64,000 nt of DNA. It comes from Streptomyces pactum. Lineage in GTDB: Bacteria > Actinomycetota > Actinomycetes > Streptomycetales > Streptomycetaceae. Of the stretch, positions 43,920 to 51,821 are shown piece after piece (the first letter of the stretch is position 1; every line of letters begins with the position of its first letter). A program made the position numbers and the translations under genes. The notes beneath the pieces are model-generated. The model was not told the origin of the DNA and did no database searches. It saw only the letters and a program-made list of their open reading frames with translations. The stretch spans positions 1,860,001 to 1,924,000 of the forward strand of contig NZ_CP019724.1 of assembly GCF_002005225.1 (NCBI RefSeq), in the 5' to 3' direction.

Positions 43920-46378
43920 CAGGCGGCCACCTCCGGCCTGCGCACCTTCTGCGCCATGGTCTCGACGGCGTCGACGAAGCGGTGGGGATCGGTGATCCGC
44001 ACCCCCGCGGCGTGAGCGCCGTCCTGACACTGCTTGAGCAGGTCCACCGCGCGCGGTCCGCAGCGCGACAGCAGTTCCCGGTAGACGTCACCGGTCCGCC
44101 CGGCGTCACCGAACAGGGCCAGCGCCGCGACCTTCATGAGCTTGTCGGCTCCGGCGACGGCGGCCTGCAGCGCGTGCTCGGGGCCTCCGGCGCGGTGGTG
44201 CCGGACCCAAGCGGCCTCGAGGAAGGCGTTCTCCAGGGCGATGCGGCACAGGCTGGGCAGGACATGGGTCCTCGCCGCCTCCGGGAGGTCACCGGTGGCG
44301 GCGATGGCCCGGGCGTCGTCGAGCGCCTGCCGGACCGGGTCGGTGACCGGCCTGACGCTCACTCGGGACGACGTGCCCCGCTCGACCTCGAACACCGTCA
44401 CCGGCAGCTCCTGGCCGGCGAACGCGCGCTGGAGCCGCGTGTCGTGGGTGAACACCACGACCTGCCGGTGCTCGCCGAGCTCGTGCAGGACCCGGGCGAG
44501 TCCGTGGACCTTGGCCGGGTCCATGGACTGCACGGGGTCGTCGATGACGATGAAGCCGAACGGGCTGTCGGTGGTCGCCGCGCGGGGTAGGAACAGGGAC
44601 AAGGCGAGGGAGTGCTGCTCACCCTGGCTCATCACGCCGAGCGCCGAGGCCTCCCGGCCGTCGACGGTGACGTCCATGACGAGCTTGCGGACGGTGGCCT
44701 TCTCGCTGCCCTTCAGGCTCACGGCCTTGAGGTCGATGTTGCTCTCCTGGCGGAGCTTCTCCCAGATCCGCTGCGACTGATCGGCGAAGCCCTCCATGCG
44801 CTGCTCCCGCAGCTCGGCGGCGAGGGTCTTGAGCCAGGCGCTCGCCTTCCTCAGGTCCCTCAGCCGCTCCTTGGCCGCCTCTGCGGCACGGGCGCGCTTC
44901 GCCCAGCCCGCCAGGCGGGCGACGAGCGCGCTCCAGCGCTCGTCGCGCTTCTCCAGCTCACCGGCGGCCCGCTCCCGGACGGCGGCGCAGGCGTCGGCCA
45001 GGACCATGGCGGCGTCGAGGGCGCGCCGGGCGAGTTTGGCGGGGTCGCCGACCGTGCGGCAGGCGGTCCAGGCATTCCAGGGGTCGGTGAGAGAGGCGGG
45101 GATCCGCTCGGGCGTGTGGACGAGGTCCTGCACCGCCCGGGCGGCCGAGCGGAGTTCGGCGCGCGCGGCCGTGGCCGTCTCGGCCTCCTGCCGGAGCGCG
45201 GTGATCTCGGCCAGGGCCTCGGCGGCCCAGGCCGCGTCCAGCTTGCCGGTGGTCCCGCAGACGGGGCAGGAGTCCACGTCGGGGTGGCGGTCGTGGTGGT
45301 CCACCGCCCGCTCGAGGAGCGCCGCGCGCTGCAGGGCGTCCTCGGCACTGGTGCCGCGCAGATCGTCGACGCTGGCGAGGGCTTCGCGCAGCCGGTCCAC
45401 AGCCGCTCCGGTCCGGTCGATGTCGGGGCTCTGGACGGCGGCCTCCACGCGCAGCTCGGCGATCAGGCCGTCGTCGGCGCGGGCGGGCAGGCCGGCGACC
45501 AGCGCGTCGAGGGTGACGAAGTCGGGGGTGCCCGGGGTGTCGACGGCCAGGAGAGCCTGGACGGCGCGGTCGTCGTCCTCCAGCTCGTACAGGGCGTCCT
45601 TGAGGCCGGGCAGCTCCTCTTTCACCGCCTTCGCCGCCGCTTCAAGCCCCCTGAGCTCCTGGCGGAGCCGGCCCTCGGCGGTGCTGAGCCGGCCCAGGCC
45701 GAGGATGGTGGCGATGGCGTCGTACATGTGGGCCGGCTTCCCGCTGAGCATGCGGTCGAGGTCGGCGTACGAGAGGAAGGGCCGGAAGTTCGCCAGGGGC
45801 TGCTCCCAGCCCACCTGGTCCAGGGAGGCGCGACCGTGTCCGGGCCGCCTGAGCTCACCGCGGGAGTCGTCGAAGTCCTCGCCCTCCCAGGTGCGGACGA
45901 GGGTGCTGCGGCCGGTGTCTCCCGCGACGGCGAGCTTGACCTCGATCTCCGGCCCGCCGTCGGTGTCGTGGAGGTTGCGCCAGTTTTGGGTCCTCGCCGC
46001 GTCCTTGCCCTCCCACCGCAGGTTCGTGCCGGTGAAGGCCGTCTCGATGCCCTCGGCGATGCTGGACTTGCCGGAACCGTTGCGGCCGACGACGAGGTTC
46101 ACGCCGGGCCGGGGGCTGAGCCTGAGCCAGGCGCGGGGGCCGATGCCGCGGAACCGGGATACGGAGACGGACTCGAGATAGACGCGGCCGACCGGGGAGG
46201 CCACCCGGGTCTCACCGTCGCCAAGGGCTTCCTCGACAAGCGCCTTCACCGGCTCGGCGAGTTCCGCCGCGGCCAGGCGGGCCCGCACCAGCTCGGCCAG
46301 CGGGGCGGGCTGGTCGGCTGCAGCCGGGTGGGCGGGGGTGGGGTTCGTGGACGGGTCGGGCTGTGCTGTCTCGGTCAT
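43919..46378 (-). CDS. Zinc-hook SMC/RloC-like ATPase
   Basis: An 819-residue ABC/SMC-type ATPase. Walker A is GRNGSGKSS (98-106), a coiled-coil arm carries the zinc hook CPVC (371-374), the signature is SQGEQ (584-588), Walker B is FIVIDDPVQSMD (609-620), and the H-loop is FTHD. Beyond the ATPase head, ~140 residues form a C-terminal domain with R712-x3-E716 (CRIALENAFLE) and nearby histidines. RloC and PrrC, anticodon nucleases linked to type I restriction loci, share the ATPase-plus-C-terminal-effector layout and an R-x3-E motif. The ATG follows a weak site. First gene of the operon, with a 26-bp palindrome upstream. Confidence 0.93.
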   Translation of the reverse strand: MTETAQPDPSTNPTPAHPAAADQPAPLAELVRARLAAAELAEPVKALVEEALGDGETRVASPVGRVYLESVSVSRFRGIGPRAWLRLSPRPGVNLVVGRNGSGKSSIAEGIETAFTGTNLRWEGKDAARTQNWRNLHDTDGGPEIEVKLAVAGDTGRSTLVRTWEGEDFDDSRGELRRPGHGRASLDQVGWEQPLANFRPFLSYADLDRMLSGKPAHMYDAIATILGLGRLSTAEGRLRQELRGLEAAAKAVKEELPGLKDALYELEDDDRAVQALLAVDTPGTPDFVTLDALVAGLPARADDGLIAELRVEAAVQSPDIDRTGAAVDRLREALASVDDLRGTSAEDALQRAALLERAVDHHDRHPDVDSCPVCGTTGKLDAAWAAEALAEITALRQEAETATAARAELRSAARAVQDLVHTPERIPASLTDPWNAWTACRTVGDPAKLARRALDAAMVLADACAAVRERAAGELEKRDERWSALVARLAGWAKRARAAEAAKERLRDLRKASAWLKTLAAELREQRMEGFADQSQRIWEKLRQESNIDLKAVSLKGSEKATVRKLVMDVTVDGREASALGVMSQGEQHSLALSLFLPRAATTDSPFGFIVIDDPVQSMDPAKVHGLARVLHELGEHRQVVVFTHDTRLQRAFAGQELPVTVFEVERGTSSRVSVRPVTDPVRQALDDARAIAATGDLPEAARTHVLPSLCRIALENAFLEAAWVRHHRAGGPEHALQAAVAGADKLMKVAALALFGDAGRTGDVYRELLSRCGPRAVDLLKQCQDGAHAAGVRITDPHRFVDAVETMAQKVRRPEVAA

Positions 46379-46490
46379 GAGTGCCTACCTGGGTCCGGTG
46401 CTGAAGCGGAGAAGGGTGGGACACCGGCTGAGGCCGCGGAGGATGTGGTTCCTGCGGCGCCTGCCGACAGGACGGAACGATAAGAGGAAG

Positions 46491-46508
46491 CAAGCACTTT
46501 ATTGCTTG
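46491..46508. promoter_or_regulatory. Inverted repeat CAAGCA-N6-TGCTTG
   Basis: 6-base perfect arms lie just before the larger palindrome and upstream of the ATPase operon. It may be a second operator or part of the promoter. Confidence 0.4.
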
Positions 46509-46511
46509 GGT

Positions 46512-46537
46512 AAGTTGATAACCCGGGTTATCAACTT
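46512..46537. promoter_or_regulatory. 26-bp perfect palindrome, operator of the ATPase operon
   Basis: AAGTTGATAACCC is followed immediately by its exact reverse complement. The centre (TGATAACCCGGGTTATCA) recurs with one change at 49424-49441 in front of the methylase-like operon. It lies 134 bp upstream of the ATPase start. A shared repressor site is the simplest reading. Confidence 0.78.
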
Positions 46538-46659
46538 TGCGTGCTCTGACGTGAGTTCACTACCACGGACGCAGGGAGTCGAGTGGCGCCCGATGAGCCC
46601 GGCGTTCCCCTGGCGGCCCCGTATGGTCGGGGCCGCACCCACCATCGCCCGTCCTGTGG

Positions 46660-48345
46660 TCAGCGACGGATGGGGATCACTTCCACCTCGGCGTGCATGG
46701 CGCGCAGTCGCCGGGCCGCGTTCAGGAGCGAGACCTGGGCGAAGGCGAAGAGGGAGTCGACGGTGATGTCCCGCCCGTCCTTGAGGAGGATGCCGAACAC
46801 CACACGGAGAGCGCCGAGATCCTCCGGGACCATGTGACCTCCGGCTCGGGCGGCCACCTGCGTGCGGAACTTCTCGCGCACCTCGAGGTCGGTACGGAGT
46901 GTCTCGACCGCGACCACTCCCTGGGCGAAGAGGTGGTTGAGGGACGCGGTCTGCGACGCCTTCTTCACGCAGATCAGCTCACCCCGGGGCCCGAGAACGT
47001 CACAGATCTCAAGGCCGCCGCCATTGAACCTGTCGGTGACGACGGTCTTCTTGTCGAACAGCGTGTAGCCCGGCTGTTTGGCGACCTCTTCGTTGTACCA
47101 GGCCTCGTCGTGGGAGTCCCGTCCCTTCGAGTCGCTCACGCCCTTCGGCCACGGCGGCAGGGTCACCGTCCCCTTCCGCGCGAACAGCTCCCGCAGTTCC
47201 TCCTGCAGCGTTTCCAGGAACTCGGCGCCGACCTCGTACCACTTCCCCTGACCGTAGAAGTAGCGGTGGGCCCCGACCGGAACGTCGGCGATGAGCCACT
47301 CGGAGCCCTTGGTGGCGGAGCTCGCGGGAGTCCGGCAGTCGTCGTCGGCGTACAGCGTGACGCGCACCTCCCCCAGCGCCTTCAACCGGTCGCCCTCGTC
47401 CTCGTCCCCGACGAACCTCAGCAGGGCGGCCAGATCGAGGTCGGTCACCTCCTCGCGGCCGTGGTTCGGTCTGGTGAGCCGGAACGCCTGGGCGGATCCG
47501 AAGGCCTCCAGGCAGGACTCCGGCACGCTGACGGCGAGGCGGGGACTGTCCGGATCTGCGAGCAGCCTGTCCAGGGCGTCCTTCGCCTCTTCCGCCTTGC
47601 GACCGGAAGGGGCGAGGGTGCGGACTCGGTCGACGAAGCGCAGTTCGGGAAGGGGTTCGGGGCGGGCGCAGATCTCCTCGATCGCCCGCAGATCGCCGAG
47701 GAAGTCCTCGGGACGGGTCGCCAGGGGTAGCTTGATGGTCGACGCCGCGCATTCCACCTTGACCTGGTGGGCCTTTCCGTCCCGTACCGACGTCAGGGGG
47801 ATGCCGCTGACAGTGCCGCACAGGCGCCTGACGATGGCGCCGATCCGGTCGAGTCCGAAGCCGTCGATGCGCTCTCCGCGGGCGACCGAATACTCGTCGA
47901 TCCGCCCCCGACCGTCCATGATCTGGTTGCGGACCTTGATGACGCCGTCCTCGTCGAGGCTGCGGGTGGCGAACTCCAGTCCGAAGTCGTCGTCGCGGTG
48001 AGAGGGGTCGAGCATGTGGTGGCCCACGCCGTAGCTGAGGGCGTAGAAGCCGCGCTCGGTCCGCATCAGGACGAGGCCGGCGGCGGAGTGGCTGCGCTCG
48101 CTGACCGCGAGGCCGGTGATGGCCTCGACCGCCGTGCACCAGTCGGCCCGCTCGCGGGGGACTCCCCCAGCGACCAGCAGGCCTTCGATGCCCTGCGCGG
48201 CGAAATCCCGCACCGTGTGGTCGGGGCTCTCCAGGTAGCGGTCTCGGACCAGGTCCCGGAGGTCGGCTACCCCTGTCCGGGGCACCTTGAGGCGGTGGAG
48301 TGTCGACTTCCGGGTGGTGTGCTTGCGCTGCCGCTTGCTGCTCAT
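46660..48345 (-). CDS. DUF6119 / TIGR04141-family protein
   Basis: A 561-residue protein of the sporadically distributed TIGR04141 family, often found in defence islands and of unknown activity. Family hallmarks are GYGVGHHMLDP, YSVARGERIDGFGLDRIG, the late WYNEEVA, GGLEICDVLGPRGELICVKK and SLNHLFAQGVVAVETL, in the expected order and full length. No membrane segment is seen. It ends 282 bp upstream of the ATPase start on the same strand, with the operator between them, so it is probably a separate transcription unit of the same island. Confidence 0.89.
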   Translation of the reverse strand: MSSKRQRKHTTRKSTLHRLKVPRTGVADLRDLVRDRYLESPDHTVRDFAAQGIEGLLVAGGVPRERADWCTAVEAITGLAVSERSHSAAGLVLMRTERGFYALSYGVGHHMLDPSHRDDDFGLEFATRSLDEDGVIKVRNQIMDGRGRIDEYSVARGERIDGFGLDRIGAIVRRLCGTVSGIPLTSVRDGKAHQVKVECAASTIKLPLATRPEDFLGDLRAIEEICARPEPLPELRFVDRVRTLAPSGRKAEEAKDALDRLLADPDSPRLAVSVPESCLEAFGSAQAFRLTRPNHGREEVTDLDLAALLRFVGDEDEGDRLKALGEVRVTLYADDDCRTPASSATKGSEWLIADVPVGAHRYFYGQGKWYEVGAEFLETLQEELRELFARKGTVTLPPWPKGVSDSKGRDSHDEAWYNEEVAKQPGYTLFDKKTVVTDRFNGGGLEICDVLGPRGELICVKKASQTASLNHLFAQGVVAVETLRTDLEVREKFRTQVAARAGGHMVPEDLGALRVVFGILLKDGRDITVDSLFAFAQVSLLNAARRLRAMHAEVEVIPIRR

Positions 48346-48632
48346 GGCACAGCCCTTTCGAACGGGGGTAAAAGCGGGTGGTGCTCGGTCCTGTGCGAGT
48401 TGCTTGGGGCCTCGGCCGAGCCCGTGTCAGTCGCCGAGTGTGAACTCGATCCCGTCGGCGCGCAGTCGTCCTCGCCTGTGACGTTGGCCTGGGTGCCGAG
48501 GCCGATGTCGGAGTAGCCGCCGGTGCCGGAGCACGACGCCCATTCGTGCAGACCCGCCGACGTCGCTAAGAGCACGCGGGGGCGGGCCGCATCACCGGTG
48601 AGCGGCAGATCGGAGCCGGGACGGCGGAGGCG

Positions 48633-49340
48633 TCAGCCGGCCTTCTCCCACTTCTGACAGCCGTTGGTCTCGAAGTACTCGCCCTTGTTGAGGGTCACGC
48701 GGCCCTGGCCCTTGAGGTTGTCGTTGGCGATGATCGCGTCGAACTCGCCGGAGGCGTCCTTGAGCCGGGCCCAATAGCAGTTGGGGATGATGCTGTCGTC
48801 CTGGGGTCCGGCAGTCTTGTACGTGCCCGCCTGGATGTCCTCGCCCACCAGGTACTGGCCGTCCCCGTCGAAGCTGCTCGGTGGGCCGGGCTTCTTCGTC
48901 GGCTTCGGCTTGGCGGTGACCGTCTCCTTGACCGTCTCGGTGACGGTGACCGCCGGCTCCGGTGCGTCCGGGCCCTTTCCGGCGGGCGCGGTCTCGGTGA
49001 CGGTGACGGCCGGGGCGGGCCCCGAGGCGTCCGCGGCGCCGTCGGCCTCACCGCTGCCGCCGATCGCGGCACCGAAGATCAGCGCGACGAACGCCGTCGC
49101 GCCGTGGGTGAGCCACGCCTTGCGGCGTGAGGGCTTGCCCCCGGTGAGCGTGCCGTGGGCGGGCGGCGGAGTGAACGCTGGCGGCTGCCCGGCCGCCGTG
49201 GGCATCGGGTGCGGGCCGGCGGCCCGTCCGGGCACGGGCCCGGTGTGCGGACCGGGGCCCTGACCGGGGCCCGGGCGCGAACTCGGGCCCGTACCTCCGG
49301 GCTGCTGGGGGGTGGGCGGGAACGAGGGCGTGTCGGCCAT
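48633..49340 (-). CDS. Membrane-anchored protein with a proline-rich tail
   Basis: A 235-residue protein. The Pro/Gly-rich cytosolic start (~70 residues) leads to a basic stretch and one membrane helix (ATAFVALIFGAAIGG). A Val-Thr-rich spacer with two VTVTET repeats follows, then a ~85-residue extracellular domain with two cysteines (IIPNCYWARL, ETNGCQKW). The domain resembles the small beta domains of exported actinobacterial proteins that read YxVGxDIxAGTYKTxG. The ATG follows GGAGG. It is divergent from the methylase-like gene, and the CCCGGG palindrome lies between them. Confidence 0.78.
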   Translation of the reverse strand: MADTPSFPPTPQQPGGTGPSSRPGPGQGPGPHTGPVPGRAAGPHPMPTAAGQPPAFTPPPAHGTLTGGKPSRRKAWLTHGATAFVALIFGAAIGGSGEADGAADASGPAPAVTVTETAPAGKGPDAPEPAVTVTETVKETVTAKPKPTKKPGPPSSFDGDGQYLVGEDIQAGTYKTAGPQDDSIIPNCYWARLKDASGEFDAIIANDNLKGQGRVTLNKGEYFETNGCQKWEKAG

Positions 49341-49423
49341 GGTGGGACCTCCGTACGGAACGTGGTGCGGTGAGCGGACACCAAAGGTGCACCTGATCCG
49401 AATCAGAGGCTCTCTATTTACCC

Positions 49424-49441
49424 TGGTAACCCGGGTTATCA
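49424..49441. promoter_or_regulatory. Second CCCGGG-centred operator in a divergent promoter
   Basis: TGGTAACCCGGGTTATCA matches the centre of the 26-bp palindrome at 46512-46537 in 17 of 18 positions. It is 84 bp from the start of the membrane-anchored protein and 119 bp from the methylase-like start, so one regulator could control both directions and the ATPase operon. Confidence 0.75.
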
Positions 49442-49559
49442 GACCGATCGGGAGCACGATGCGCCCTTGGCTGTAATGTTCTGCCTGCCGTGAGACCGGG
49501 CGATCCACCCGGGAGCGGCCAATGAGGAACAGGCCCGACACGGAGGGGGACGGGGTCGA

Positions 49560-51773
49560 GTGACCACCGCACGCGAAGCCGTATCGCCCATCGTGCCCGA
49601 AACGCCGGCCTGGCGGATCACTTACGCCGAGATCGCCGCCCTCGCCCAAGTACAGCGGCCCGTCCCCACCACCTGGAGCCGCCGGCATCCCGACTTTCCA
49701 GCGCCCGTCGACCACGTGGACGGCCGGCCCCTGTTCGACGGGCGTGCGATCGTCGACTGGCTGTCGTCGACCGGTCGCGGCAACACCGATGCCCGCCGCC
49801 TTCGCGCAGAGCTGTCCCTGCACACCCTCGCCGCCTGGCGTACACCCGACTTGCCGGCTCCCGTCCTGGTGGGGGCGCTGACCGCCTTGATCTGCCTCCG
49901 CCAGCAGCTCGACGCGCCCGTCTCCGGCCAGGACTGGGACGGGCTGCTGGCCCGAGCCGCCGACCTGGACCCGGAGGACCAGTTCCTGTTGTCAGAGCTG
50001 CGTGCCATACCTGGCAACCCGGACGACCACACCGGCGACTCCGAGGGGCCCATGGGCCCCGCAGGCACCAGGGGCTCGGCACTGGCCACCCTCGCCGACG
50101 AGCTGGTCGAGGCCGCCTACACACCCGCCGAGGCCTTCGACTGGGTTTTGGAGGCCCGCCGACGCCTCGGCTCCCACGACCCGGCCGGCGACGAGCCCGC
50201 CCCGGCCGTCGTCCGTGCGCTCGCCTCCCTGGCCGGGGTGGAGGACCTGGACGAGGAAGCCGTCCTCGCCACCCCCTACGCCCGCACCGGCGACCTCCTC
50301 GCCGCCCTGCACACCCTGGCGCCGGAGGGTTCCGGCCACACCTACCTCGCCTGCGACCCTGACCCGGCCCGGGCCCGGCTCGTACGCCGCCGGATGCTGG
50401 TGCGCGGAGTGTACGAGTTCCAGCTAGACGTCACCGAGGGCGAAGAACTGGCAGCCTCCGTCGACGTGTGGGGCGACCCTCACCTGCTGGTCTGCGCCCT
50501 GCCCTACGAGGCCGCGGAGGTCCGTGACCCGGTGGCGGTACTGGACCGGATACAGGGGCTCACCGACTACCTCGGCGCCGGCTCCACGGCCGTGGTCCTC
50601 GGCCCCGCCGACGTCCTCGTAGGCCCCTTGCCCCGGCACGACGAGGCCGACCGCCTGCGCCGCTCCTTCCTCCGTTCCGGTCTGCTCAAGGCCGCGATCG
50701 GCCTCCCCGAGGGCGTGCTCCCCTACCGCCCCGGCTACCGCAGCGCCGTGTGGGTCCTGTCCCGCACGGCGGAGGAGGAACGCACGGGCCTCGTCCTCCT
50801 CGCCGACCTCTCCGCGCGCCCGCTGACCGAGCCGGTCCTCGACGCGCTCGCGGAGGACATCGCCATCTGGCGCGCTTCCCGCTGGCACGGCGACCGCAGG
50901 CACGAGCCCTGCCACGCCGTCATCGTCCCCGCCAAGGACCTCGACGATCGGCCCGGCACCCCCTTCAGCCCGCAGCACCGCCCGCACGAGTCCCGCTACA
51001 CGCGCGGCGTCATCGAGCGACCGGCCCGTATCAGCGGCCTGGAACGGCGCCTGATCGAGCTCCACGAGCACTCCTCGGCGAGCCACCGGGCCGATCTGCG
51101 CGCGGCGTTGCGCATCCAGGCCGTGCTGCGCTCCGAAGACCAGCAGCAGCCCCGTCGCACCACCGTCCGGCGGCTCGTCGAGCAGCGCCGGCTGCGCCGC
51201 CGCCCCGGACACCGGATCGCCCCCGAGCACATCGCGGCCGAGGGCCACTACACGGTGCTCACTCCCGAGGAGGTCCTGGGCATCGCGCGCCCGGGCGGCC
51301 GCCGTATCGACCGCGGTTTACTGCTCACCGCGTACGACCACGCCGAATTCACCGAGCCCGGCGACCTCGTCATCACCGCGAACCCGCGCTTCGGTGTCTA
51401 CGTCGACGAGGCCGGCCTGTCCGTGGTCGCCGCTCCGGGCCGCGTCCTGCGGGTACGGCCGGACGCCGATCCCCCGGTCTTCCCCCGGGTGCTGGCGGCG
51501 CTGCTGCGGGCGGCGGCCGCCGAGTACTCGCGCACCAGCGGGGCCGTACGCGCCTCCCGGGGCATCGAGGACCTCCTCGTCCCGGACCTGGGGCGGGAGG
51601 AGGCTGAGCGCTTCGACGCCCTGCTGTCCGAGGTCGAGGACCGGGCGGCGCTCCTGCGGGAGCAGTGCGCGGCTCTGGACGACCTGGCCCGCACAGCCGC
51701 CGCCGGCGTGGCCGACGGCACGCTGACCTTCCAGGACCTTCCCGGCCCCGGGACCGATGACCGAACCGCATGA
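49560..51773 (+). CDS. Degenerate HsdM-like protein with N-terminal helix-turn-helix
   Basis: A 737-residue protein. Residues ~18-75 form an HTH of excisionase/MerR type (TYAEIAALAQVQRPVPTTWSRR then PLFDGRAIVDWL). The centre follows the N6-adenine methylase layout, but the SAM-binding PACGTG is replaced by PYARTGDLLAALHT and the catalytic NPPF/Y by CALPYE, so methylation is unlikely. The end has specificity-subunit-like coiled coils. It precedes hsdM by 48 bp on the same strand. Roles as DNA-sensing subunit or transcriptional regulator are possible; neither is shown. GTG start after GGAGGGG. Confidence 0.83.
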   Translation: MTTAREAVSPIVPETPAWRITYAEIAALAQVQRPVPTTWSRRHPDFPAPVDHVDGRPLFDGRAIVDWLSSTGRGNTDARRLRAELSLHTLAAWRTPDLPAPVLVGALTALICLRQQLDAPVSGQDWDGLLARAADLDPEDQFLLSELRAIPGNPDDHTGDSEGPMGPAGTRGSALATLADELVEAAYTPAEAFDWVLEARRRLGSHDPAGDEPAPAVVRALASLAGVEDLDEEAVLATPYARTGDLLAALHTLAPEGSGHTYLACDPDPARARLVRRRMLVRGVYEFQLDVTEGEELAASVDVWGDPHLLVCALPYEAAEVRDPVAVLDRIQGLTDYLGAGSTAVVLGPADVLVGPLPRHDEADRLRRSFLRSGLLKAAIGLPEGVLPYRPGYRSAVWVLSRTAEEERTGLVLLADLSARPLTEPVLDALAEDIAIWRASRWHGDRRHEPCHAVIVPAKDLDDRPGTPFSPQHRPHESRYTRGVIERPARISGLERRLIELHEHSSASHRADLRAALRIQAVLRSEDQQQPRRTTVRRLVEQRRLRRRPGHRIAPEHIAAEGHYTVLTPEEVLGIARPGGRRIDRGLLLTAYDHAEFTEPGDLVITANPRFGVYVDEAGLSVVAAPGRVLRVRPDADPPVFPRVLAALLRAAAAEYSRTSGAVRASRGIEDLLVPDLGREEAERFDALLSEVEDRAALLREQCAALDDLARTAAAGVADGTLTFQDLPGPGTDDRTA

Positions 51774-51821
51774 CCGACTGAACACCGACCGATGGACCGA
51801 CCGAAGGAGACCTCCTACCCC

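Noticed and set aside
48342..48575. Short minus-strand frame just before the DUF6119 gene (GYSDIGLGTQANVTGEDD)
   Set aside because: It may be a frameshifted remnant ending RADGIEFTLGD, but the evidence is only a vague resemblance. Not annotated as a gene.
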